NCBI GenBank assembly: GCA_021736985.1
Contig: JAIPEW010000001.1
Coordinates: forward strand, 1-64,000
Reading direction: 5' to 3'
DNA: 64,000 nt
Origin: Clostridiales bacterium
Lineage (GTDB): Bacteria; Bacillota; Desulfotomaculia; Desulfotomaculales; VENG01
Under the pieces are notes generated by a model that worked only from the letters and a program-made list of their open reading frames with translations, made no database searches and was not told the origin of the DNA. Positions 18,185-25,318 of the stretch are shown here, in pieces; the first letter of the stretch is position 1, and every line of letters begins with the position of its first letter. The position numbers were made by a program, and so were the translations under genes.

Positions 18185-18251
18185 AGTACCTCCTGCTACG
18201 ATACGGGGTGTAGTTGCGCAACTACCCCTAATTTTGAGCAGAGGAGGTACT
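18185..18251 (+). promoter_or_regulatory. hairpin sequestering the transposase ribosome-binding site
   Basis: AGTACCTCCTGCT (18185-18197) pairs with 18237-18251 (2-nt bulge), enclosing a second stem: GGGG with CCCC around the 14-base palindrome at 18211-18224. The outer right arm contains the AGGAGG that serves the ATG at 18256. Transcripts entering from upstream would fold and hide the ribosome-binding site. It may also be part of a bridge RNA. Confidence 0.6.
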
Positions 18252-18255
18252 CACC

Positions 18256-19539
18256 ATGCAGTATAAAACAAATTACAAAATTGAGCAAATAATTGAATCC
18301 ACAGTAATTGTAGGAACAGACATTGCCAAAAATCAACACGTAGCAAGAGCTCTTGATTTCCGCGGAATTGAGCTCGGTAGACCTTTAACGTTTAAAAACA
18401 GTCAAAGTGGATTTATAAAACTCTACAACTGGCTTGAAAAACTAATAAGCAAACACGACAAAAAAGGTGTAATTTTTGGTGTAGAGCCCACCGGCCACTA
18501 CTGGCTGTCCTTAGCACAATTTTTACGTGAAAACGGAATAAAAATAGTACTTGTGAATCCCATGCACGTTAAGAAAAGCAAAGAACTTGACGATAACTCA
18601 CCTACAAAAAACGATGCTAAAGACGCCCGGGTCATAGCACAGCTGGTCAAAGACGGGCGGTACTCCGAACCCCATATTCCTACCGGGATCTATGCAGAGC
18701 TACGGGCAGGAATGAATCTTAGAGACCGCTTAACAGAAGACCTCAGGCGTGTACAAGGGCGTATATATAACTGGCTGGACCGTTTCTTTCCCGAATTTCT
18801 TACCGTCTTTAAAAAGTGGGAAGGTAAAGCAGCTATGCTTATATTAAAGTCCTTTCCACTACCACAGGAAATTGTGGATAAAGGCGTAGACGGAATTATG
18901 GAATGTTGGAAACAAGGAATGAAACGTAGTGCCGGTAAGAAAAAAGCAATAGAACTCGTAGATGCAGCTTTGACCAGCATTGGACTTACAGAAGGGGTAA
19001 TCATGGGCCGACAGGAACTTAATATGCTTTTAGCCCAGTATGAATCAATACAGCACGAGATAGAGCAATTAATGCAGCAGATTGAAAACATGTTGGAGAA
19101 GGTGCCAGGTGCTCAAGAAATGATGACCATAACAGGTGTAGGATTGGCAACGGTGGCCGGGTTTATCGCTGAAGTAGGAGACTTAAATAATTACTCGCAC
19201 CCGCGGCAGATACAAAAGTTAGCAGGCCTGAACCTGAAAGAAAACAGTTCAGGAGAATATAAAGGCCAAACCAGCATCACCAAGAGAGGACGCCCGCGCT
19301 TAAGAGCCTTACTTTTTAAATGTATCATGCCGCTGGTAGCTAAAAACCAAGAATTTAAGGCCCTGCACAACTACTACACCACAAGAACTGAAAACCCCCT
19401 TAAGAAGATGCAATCGATGATTGCGCTATGCTGCAAATTAATTCGAGTTATGTTTGCCATAGGCAGAAAAAAGACGCCGTATGACGGTGAAGAACTGGTA
19501 AAGAACAGTTCAGTGCTTTCATTACAGGAAGCAGCTTAA
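18256..19539 (+). CDS. IS110-family transposase (DEDD recombinase)
   Basis: 427 residues, complete. The RuvC-like DEDD domain shows Asp22 (VGTDIAKNQ), Glu77 (GVEPTG) and Asp120/Asp123 (KNDAKDAR). A coiled-coil middle is followed by the Tnp20 domain with a helix-hairpin-helix (TITGVGLATVAGF) and the serine-bearing segment NSSGEYKGQTS. The protein uses a bridge RNA encoded in the element's noncoding end to pair target and donor DNA. No stops or shifts, so the element may be active. Confidence 0.95.
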   Translation: MQYKTNYKIEQIIESTVIVGTDIAKNQHVARALDFRGIELGRPLTFKNSQSGFIKLYNWLEKLISKHDKKGVIFGVEPTGHYWLSLAQFLRENGIKIVLVNPMHVKKSKELDDNSPTKNDAKDARVIAQLVKDGRYSEPHIPTGIYAELRAGMNLRDRLTEDLRRVQGRIYNWLDRFFPEFLTVFKKWEGKAAMLILKSFPLPQEIVDKGVDGIMECWKQGMKRSAGKKKAIELVDAALTSIGLTEGVIMGRQELNMLLAQYESIQHEIEQLMQQIENMLEKVPGAQEMMTITGVGLATVAGFIAEVGDLNNYSHPRQIQKLAGLNLKENSSGEYKGQTSITKRGRPRLRALLFKCIMPLVAKNQEFKALHNYYTTRTENPLKKMQSMIALCCKLIRVMFAIGRKKTPYDGEELVKNSSVLSLQEAA

Positions 19540-19599
19540 TCAGGACATTTGGCGGTTTAAACTGATAAATACTCATAACGTTAATACATTCTTTAAATA

Positions 19600-19800
19600 C
19601 GTTAACCATTAACAATAGGAGCACGGAGCAGCCAGACTTTTTAAATACCATTCGGGCCTAGACCCTGCAAAGGAGCTTATCTGGCCTCCACCCTCTGGAT
19701 AGGTAGGACGAAGGAATGTAGAGGGCCATAAGGACCCAGCGAGACATGGGAGGGTGAACCACCAGGGGTAATGTGGAGATCCAATGTGCTATCATATTTT
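19600..19800 (+). ncRNA. candidate IS110/IS1111-type bridge RNA region
   Basis: About 300 bp of noncoding sequence follows the transposase. It is much more GC-rich than its surroundings and full of short complementary blocks, for example GGCCTCCACCCTCT near 19682 with AGAGGGCC near 19719, and TGGGAGGGTGAACCACCA near 19747. IS1111-group elements carry the bridge RNA downstream of the transposase, whereas the IS110 group carries it upstream. The longer 3' flank here suggests the former. No fold was computed. Confidence 0.4.
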
Positions 19801-19961
19801 TCCAAAAAAGAGTATCCCCTTGTTGGAGATCGCCCTTTGCTAACAGATAATTGCATTGCTTCAATTTTTATCTATCTATCAAATTGTTGATGGTAACGAA
19901 ATCTTGAGAATGTGTGAGCATATAGGAAAAATATCAAATTTTAAAGAGGGAGTGTTTTATT

Positions 19962-20375
19962 ATGAGCGATGATAAAAAAACATTAGAAGAACTTACTTTT
20001 TTGAATGACATTTATTATCACAGTGAGCATACTTGGGCAAGAATTGAAGGCGAGCAAGTAAGGGTAGGGATTACAGATTTTGCCCAGGACCAATTGGGAA
20101 GCATAATATTTATTGAAATTCCCGAAGCTGGAGATGCGTTCAGCGAAGGGGACGAGTTCGGTCAGGCCGAGTCAGCAAAGACGGTATCTTCACTGCACAT
20201 GCCTGTCAGCGGTGAGGTGGTTTCTGTAAATCCTGAAGTAGAAGATACTCCTGAAACCGTTAATAATGATCCTTATGGAGACGGGTGGATAATCATTGTT
20301 AAACCAAAAGATATGGATGAAGTTAACCAGTTATTAACCAGGGACGGGTATATTAATATGTTAAAGGAATCTTAA
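19962..20375 (+). CDS. lipoyl-carrier protein, GcvH-like
   Basis: A 137-residue H-protein homologue. The lipoylation hairpin QAESAKTVSSLHMPVSGEV places the lipoyl lysine at Lys73, with ESAKT in place of the usual ESVKA. The N-terminus is about 15 residues longer than typical GcvH, and HTW and GITDFAQDQLG are conserved. No gcvP or gcvT is near; the neighbours are a glutaredoxin fusion, an arylsulfotransferase homologue, and lpd/lipB/lipA. It is therefore more likely the swinging arm of another pathway than of glycine cleavage. GAGGGAG precedes the ATG. Confidence 0.9.
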   Translation: MSDDKKTLEELTFLNDIYYHSEHTWARIEGEQVRVGITDFAQDQLGSIIFIEIPEAGDAFSEGDEFGQAESAKTVSSLHMPVSGEVVSVNPEVEDTPETVNNDPYGDGWIIIVKPKDMDEVNQLLTRDGYINMLKES

Positions 20376-20408
20376 AGTAGATAAAGAGATAGAAAGGAGA
20401 TGGAATAT

Positions 20409-21257
20409 ATGAGTAATACGCTTTATACTGCTACCGGGTGTACACGCTGCAAAATAGTAAAAAATTTCATGGAAGAGCGCGATATTCCCTATGTTGAGAA
20501 AGATATGAAGGCAGAAGGTAAAGAAGAATTTCAACAGTTTTATAAGGCTAATCGTAAGTATATATACCGCGGCGAAAATGGGATTGAATTCCCGGTTTTT
20601 ACTGATGGTGACGTAATATATCAGGGTATCGGTCCGGCTGTTGCTTACCTGCTTTCCAGGGGTAAGCTGGATAAATTTTTTAGCGTAGGAACTTTACATA
20701 AGGAGTGGGTAGACGGTATCCATGTTTTTCGCGGTAATCCCGAATATGCCGGAGAGTTTATCGAGGTTCTGCGTTATTTAAAAAATAATAACTTAAAACT
20801 GCAGGTAGATACAAAAGGGAAAAACAGCCATATTCTTCAGCAAATTCTAGATGAAGGATTAGGAGATGCAGTTATAATGGATGTGCTTGGCCCGGGAGAA
20901 TTGTACAGTGAGATTCTGGGAGAAGATATTGACATTAATGAAGTGGAAAAGAGCATAAAAACAGCAGCTAATTTTCCTGAATTTTACTTTCAAACAACTG
21001 TTGTACCTGTAGTACGCCAGGATGGTGATACTCCGGAAATTAGTTACCTGGCTCCGGAGGAAGTTGCTGAAGCAGCAAAATTAATTGAAGCAGTTACAGG
21101 AAGCAAAAAAAATCCTTATCTTATTAAGCTTTTTAAAACAAAAGAAGCTAAGGATAAGCGTTTAAAGGCAGTAGAGCCTTTATCTGCTGCAGAATTACTA
21201 CCCTACCGGAGTAAGGCAAGAACTTATCAGGTATTTACAGAAGTTGAAAAAGTTTAA
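20409..21257 (+). CDS. glutaredoxin fused to a cysteine-less radical-SAM-like barrel
   Basis: The ATG at 20409 follows AAAGGAG by 9 nt; an ATG at 20400 overlaps that site. Residues 1-90 are a glutaredoxin with redox pair Cys11/Cys14 (TGCTRCK) and a late EFPVFTDGDVIYQG strand. Residues 95-245 resemble the latter part of anaerobic-RNR-activase (NrdG2-type) radical SAM barrels: DGIHVFRGNPE, LKLQVDTKGKN, DAVIMDVLGPGELY, FQTTVVPVV. The CxxxCxxC loop that should start the barrel is absent, as if the glutaredoxin replaced it. It probably acts on the lipoyl/thiol chemistry of its neighbours; the reaction is unknown. Confidence 0.75.
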   Translation: MSNTLYTATGCTRCKIVKNFMEERDIPYVEKDMKAEGKEEFQQFYKANRKYIYRGENGIEFPVFTDGDVIYQGIGPAVAYLLSRGKLDKFFSVGTLHKEWVDGIHVFRGNPEYAGEFIEVLRYLKNNNLKLQVDTKGKNSHILQQILDEGLGDAVIMDVLGPGELYSEILGEDIDINEVEKSIKTAANFPEFYFQTTVVPVVRQDGDTPEISYLAPEEVAEAAKLIEAVTGSKKNPYLIKLFKTKEAKDKRLKAVEPLSAAELLPYRSKARTYQVFTEVEKV

Positions 21258-21314
21258 CTGGTGATTTTTTAATAAATTACCTGTTTAATAAATTAAATCA
21301 AAGGGGGAGGTAAG

Positions 21315-22760
21315 ATGACTTATCCGAGTGTTTTTCCAACAGGAACTACTGTTTATAACCCTGAGAAATGTTGGAGCGGGTACACTATTTACCAGGCAAG
21401 GGAATTAGGCGCTTTGCTGGTTGATATGAATGGAAAAGAAGTTAAACTATGGAAGGGTCTGCATGGCTTTCCAAATAAACTTCTGCCAGGTGGCTACGTG
21501 ATGGGGCATACCGGTGAGAGAAATAATGCCTACGGTATGCAGGACCAGATTGATCTGGTCCAGGTGGACTGGGACGGAAATATAGTCTGGAAGTTTAACC
21601 AGTATGAGTTTATTGAAGACCCGGGAGAAGAACCGCAGTGGATGGCCAGACAGCACCATGATTACCAAAGAGAAGGAAATCCCGTAGGTTATTATACACC
21701 GGGCATGGAACCTGAAGTTGACGGTGGAAATACCCTGATTCTGGGCCACAAAAATGTTAGAAATACGGATATTTCCGATAAGAATCTTCTTGATGATGTA
21801 ATCATTGAAGTGGACTGGGAAGGTAATATTTTATGGGAATGGGCCTGCAACGAGCATTTTCATGAATTGGGTTTTGATGAAACAGCGAAAAATATTTTAG
21901 CTAGAGATCCAAATATGCGCCAGGCAGGAGAAGGCATGGGAGATTGGATGCATATTAATTCTATGTCAAAGCTGGGTCCGAATAAATGGTACGATGCTGG
22001 AGATGAACGTTTTCACCCGGAAAATATTATCTGGGATGCTCGAGAAACAAATATAAATGCAATAATAGATAAAAAGACCGGAAAAATTGTTTGGAAGTTA
22101 GGTCCCCGTTATGATACCAGTGAAGAGCTCAAAAACCTGGGTTGGATTATTGGGCAGCATCATACTCATATGGTTCCCAGGGGGCTTCCCGGTGAAGGAA
22201 ACATCTTAACATTTGACAATGGTGGATGGGCTGGATATGGCTCGCCTAACCCGGGCTCTCCAACAGGAAGAATGAATGCAGTTAGAGATTATTCCAGGGT
22301 TCTGGAGATTGACCCGACTACTTTTAAAATAGTATGGCAGTATACACCAGTCGAGGCTGGCTTGGTCCACCCCGTTGATTCCAACCGCTTTTACAGTCCT
22401 TTTATAAGTGGAGCTCAAAGATTACCAAATGGTAACACGTTAATTACTGAAGGTTCTGGCGGGCGCATAATTGAAGTTACTTCGGATTACGAGGTGGTCT
22501 GGGAGTATATAAGTCCTTACTGGGGGAAGTTTTTAAATATGAATATGGTTTACAGGGCTTACCGCGTACCTTATGATTGGGTCCCACAGTTAGAGAAACC
22601 AGGTGAAATTCCTATAGAAAAAACAGATGTAACGACATTCCGTATGCCTGGTGCTGCACCGTCTGGCTGTGAAGATGAAACAGAAGTGCCGGGAGTAGTG
22701 CCTTATCAGGGGGATAATGCATTATGTGTTGCTGCTGAGGAAGAACTAGATGAAGAATAA
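21315..22760 (+). CDS. arylsulfotransferase (ASST)-like beta-propeller protein
   Basis: 481 residues after a GGGGGAGG ribosome-binding site. Repeated blade motifs (DWDGNIVWKF, DWEGNILWEW, DKKTGKIVWKLG, DPTTFKIVWQYT, YEVVWEYISP) and the histidine-rich GQHHTHMVPRG followed by NILTFDNGG are those of the ASST family, which moves sulfuryl groups between phenols through a histidine intermediate. Characterised ASSTs are periplasmic or lipoproteins; this one has no signal peptide and is presumably cytoplasmic. An acidic tail ends the protein. It is third in the gcvH operon. A lyase or thiol-acceptor activity is possible. Confidence 0.8.
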   Translation: MTYPSVFPTGTTVYNPEKCWSGYTIYQARELGALLVDMNGKEVKLWKGLHGFPNKLLPGGYVMGHTGERNNAYGMQDQIDLVQVDWDGNIVWKFNQYEFIEDPGEEPQWMARQHHDYQREGNPVGYYTPGMEPEVDGGNTLILGHKNVRNTDISDKNLLDDVIIEVDWEGNILWEWACNEHFHELGFDETAKNILARDPNMRQAGEGMGDWMHINSMSKLGPNKWYDAGDERFHPENIIWDARETNINAIIDKKTGKIVWKLGPRYDTSEELKNLGWIIGQHHTHMVPRGLPGEGNILTFDNGGWAGYGSPNPGSPTGRMNAVRDYSRVLEIDPTTFKIVWQYTPVEAGLVHPVDSNRFYSPFISGAQRLPNGNTLITEGSGGRIIEVTSDYEVVWEYISPYWGKFLNMNMVYRAYRVPYDWVPQLEKPGEIPIEKTDVTTFRMPGAAPSGCEDETEVPGVVPYQGDNALCVAAEEELDEE

Positions 22761-22764
22761 AAAA

Positions 22765-22782
22765 GGGGGCTTATAAGCCCCC
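22765..22782 (+). terminator. intercistronic hairpin
   Basis: A perfect 18-nt palindrome, GGGGGCTTATAAGCCCCC, lies just after the ASST stop. The downstream tract is only partly T-rich (TACCCTTTTATTT), so partial termination or transcript processing before the transporter gene is likely. Confidence 0.6.
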
Positions 22783-22812
22783 TACCCTTTTATTTAAAAA
22801 GGAGGCCATCTT

Positions 22813-24231
22813 ATGAATCAACAACCTGAAATCAATACTATTATATCAAAAAGTATAAATATAAAAAAATTAATTATGTGGGCAATTACAATTATAGTGC
22901 CTCTGATTATTTTAGCAATACCAACAACTGAAAGTTTTACACCGGATATTAGGCTATTTTTTGCTTTAACTTTAAGCGTAATACTTATGTGGGCTTTTGA
23001 GTTATTGCCGTTTCTTATTCCTTCTTTAATATTACCTGTTATGTATATATTATTTAATATAGCACCTGCGGCAAAGGTTTTTTTGCCATGGTCTCATTAT
23101 ATTCCCTGGATGATAGTTGGTGGAATGATTCTGACCAAAATATTTGAAGATAATGGCTTGCTAAAAAGAATTTCCTACTGGTGTATTATAAAAGCAGGAG
23201 GGTCTTACCGGGCTCTAATATACGGCTTAATGATGTCAGGTATTCTAATGGCTATAATTCTTCCTGATATTGCCTCCAGGGTGATTTTGTATTCAGCATT
23301 AGCTTATGGTATTTGTAAAGCATTAGAATTAGAACCCAAATCAAAATCCAGTGCGGGTATTATGATGGCTGGAGTTCTTGCTGCTCTTACTCCGGCATAT
23401 ATGTTTTCTATTTCAGCGGCACAAACATTGATAGTTAATAATATCGCTGCACAGTATGATATCAATGTTACATTTATGGGGTATCTTTTAAAACATGGTT
23501 TACCTACACTGGTATGGTGTTTTATTACTGCAGGTCTTATAGATTTTCTCTTTAAACCAGGTAAAGATGACAATACAAATTACAAAGAATATTTCCAGGA
23601 AGAACGTAAGAAAATGGGGAAAATGACAGCTAAAGAAATAAAGTTAAGTATTATCTCTTTAGCAATTTGTATAGGAGTTTTAACTGAAAGTATTCATGGA
23701 ATAAGTGTTGGATGGGTTTTTCTGATAGCAGCTTTTATATGTTATTTGCCGGGGATTAATCTTGGTAAAGAAGACGATCTTAATGTTAATTATCCTCTGG
23801 TAATATTTGTTGCAGCATGTATGACAATAGGTGTAGTTTCCAATATTATTGGAGCAGGTAAATTTGTAGCAACTATTCTTTATCCATTTATAAGTGGAGG
23901 ACAATTGCATGTTATTTCAGCCGGCTGGTTGCTGGCTGTTATATTAAATTTCGTTATGACTCCTTTAGCAGCAGTAAGCAGTGTTACAGGTCCTCTTGTA
24001 GATATTGCTGTAAATTCCGGGGTTGCTGTTAAGCCTGTTTTATATGCATGGAATCAGGGGTTAGAACAAATTATTTTACCATATGAATACGCGCTGGTAT
24101 TGTTTGCTTTTGGATATGGTTATATTTCATTAAAAGATTTAATAAAAACCTTTGGTTTTAGAATGCTGTTAAACATTGTATTTTTATGGGTTATTTGTGT
24201 TCCTTTCTGGAAATTGATAGGTTTATTTTAA
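22813..24231 (+). CDS. SLC13/DASS-type anion transporter
   Basis: 472 residues with about 11-12 hydrophobic helices, a long cytoplasmic loop (residues 250-285) and two similar halves. The helix-break ILPDIASR in the first half and MTPLAAVSSVTGP in the second resemble the substrate/Na+ loops of the divalent-anion:Na+ symporter superfamily. Substrates there are dicarboxylates, sulfate or organic sulfur anions. Placement directly behind the ASST-like gene suggests uptake of the pathway's substrate. AAAGGAGG precedes the ATG. Confidence 0.75.
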   Translation: MNQQPEINTIISKSINIKKLIMWAITIIVPLIILAIPTTESFTPDIRLFFALTLSVILMWAFELLPFLIPSLILPVMYILFNIAPAAKVFLPWSHYIPWMIVGGMILTKIFEDNGLLKRISYWCIIKAGGSYRALIYGLMMSGILMAIILPDIASRVILYSALAYGICKALELEPKSKSSAGIMMAGVLAALTPAYMFSISAAQTLIVNNIAAQYDINVTFMGYLLKHGLPTLVWCFITAGLIDFLFKPGKDDNTNYKEYFQEERKKMGKMTAKEIKLSIISLAICIGVLTESIHGISVGWVFLIAAFICYLPGINLGKEDDLNVNYPLVIFVAACMTIGVVSNIIGAGKFVATILYPFISGGQLHVISAGWLLAVILNFVMTPLAAVSSVTGPLVDIAVNSGVAVKPVLYAWNQGLEQIILPYEYALVLFAFGYGYISLKDLIKTFGFRMLLNIVFLWVICVPFWKLIGLF

Positions 24232-24271
24232 TAAATATTATTAAAATAAATTCAATATATATAGTAAAAGT

Positions 24272-24303
24272 AATCCCCTTCATTAAAAAATGGAGGGGAT
24301 TAT
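24272..24303. terminator. bidirectional terminator
   Basis: AATCCCCTTCATT pairs with ATGGAGGGGATT around an A-run, with T/A tracts on both sides. It lies between the convergent transporter and regulator genes. Confidence 0.75.
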
Positions 24304-24366
24304 TCAAAAAAATTAAATTGATTTTTTTGATAATTTAAAAGTAACTAATAGTATTTAGCTTAAATA

Positions 24367-25074
24367 TTAATATCCAAATCCTATTTCGCGAAGTTTTGAT
24401 CTGTCTTTTACTATTAAGTTATTATTATAATAATTTATAATGTTATCTTTTCTTAATTTCTTTAGCGTATTAGTTATTGATACCCTGTGAGCCCCTACAA
24501 GAAGTGCTAGTTCCTGGTGAGAAAGTTTGTATTCAAAGTTTGTATCATCCTGTTTATCATATGAAGTAAAACAATATAATATCCGGCATAATTTTTCCAG
24601 TGTATTACGAGAAGTGAAGTCATCCAATTGAGCCGCAAGAACTCTGGACTTTAATGCTAGTGAATTTATAATGAAATAGGATATTTGATAATCTGTTTTA
24701 ATTAATTCTTTTATAACTTCTTTAGGAAAAACATAAACTTCTAACCTGGTCAATGCTTTAGCGTAGTATAAAATAGGTTGATTATGAAAAAGTGCTTCTT
24801 CTCCTAAAATACAACCTGGACCTACTACGACAACACATTTTTGTGAACCGTCTTTTCCAATTTGAATATATTGTACAATTCCTTTTTGAATATAAAATAG
24901 TGTATTTAATTTGTCTCCAACTTCTGTTAAATTAGTGGATTTTGTATAAGACTTTTTTTGAGATAGGTGTAGATATTCTTCCCATGTATTATCAGATGAT
25001 TCTTTATTGGTAAGTAAATTAAAATTAATCCAGGGAGAAGTAGACAAGAATTCAATTTCATTGTTTATCTTCAT
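24367..25074 (-). CDS. Crp/Fnr-family transcription regulator
   Basis: 235 residues. The N-terminal cyclic-nucleotide-binding fold is at 40-150 (IQKGIVQYIQIGKDGSQKCV, GPGCILGEEALF). A long dimer helix follows, then a winged HTH at about 180-215 (LSHQELALLVGAHRVSITNT). No cysteine cluster as in Fnr is seen, so the effector is probably a small molecule or redox partner. It is divergent from lpd, sharing a 244-bp gap that holds the palindrome TTGTAGT-N4-ACTACAG. It is the obvious candidate to control both lpd-lipB-lipA and the gcvH operon. AAAAGGTG precedes the ATG. Confidence 0.9.
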   Translation of the reverse strand: MKINNEIEFLSTSPWINFNLLTNKESSDNTWEEYLHLSQKKSYTKSTNLTEVGDKLNTLFYIQKGIVQYIQIGKDGSQKCVVVVGPGCILGEEALFHNQPILYYAKALTRLEVYVFPKEVIKELIKTDYQISYFIINSLALKSRVLAAQLDDFTSRNTLEKLCRILYCFTSYDKQDDTNFEYKLSHQELALLVGAHRVSITNTLKKLRKDNIINYYNNNLIVKDRSKLREIGFGY

Positions 25075-25105
25075 AATATCACCTTTTATTTAGTGTTATT
25101 AACAA

Positions 25106-25120
25106 TTGTATCATGTACAA
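25106..25120. promoter_or_regulatory. possible autoregulatory palindrome before the Crp/Fnr gene
   Basis: TTGTA-N5-TACAA, 32 nt upstream of the regulator's start codon. It shares only the outer TTGTA/TACAA with the main operator, so it may be chance. Confidence 0.25.
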
Positions 25121-25221
25121 AAGGTGAATAGCTATATATTTTAATGGTTAATTAGGTAAATTGTTTCTTGTTTATTTCTGTTGTACTTATTTTTTGAATA
25201 CAAATAATAAAAATTTTTTAT

Positions 25222-25265
25222 TTGTAGTTAAAACTACAGCCTTATGAGTTATAAGTAAGTAATAT
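25222..25265 (+). promoter_or_regulatory. Crp/Fnr-type operator and promoter of lpd-lipB-lipA
   Basis: The palindrome TTGTAGT-N4-ACTACAG (25222-25239) is one base off perfect symmetry. A -10-like TAATAT at 25260-25265 would start RNA near 25272, which places the operator centre at about -41.5, the class II activation position. The same palindrome precedes the gcvH operon. Confidence 0.7.
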
Positions 25266-25318
25266 TAATATAAGCAATATACTAAATCATTAAATTATTA
25301 GTTCAAGGGGGAATTGTT

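Larger units (their letters stand above)
18110..19870 (+). mobile_element. IS110-family insertion sequence (ends approximate)
   Basis: One intact DEDD transposase with short 5' and longer 3' noncoding flanks. IS110 elements lack clear terminal inverted repeats and often leave no target duplication, so the boundaries are estimates. It lies between the operator at 17995 and gcvH at 19962. Confidence 0.75.

Noticed and set aside
19962-20375. Plain annotation as glycine cleavage H protein
   Set aside because: No glycine-cleavage partner is nearby, and the altered lipoyl-lysine context, longer N-terminus and operon argue for a different role; kept as GcvH-like.
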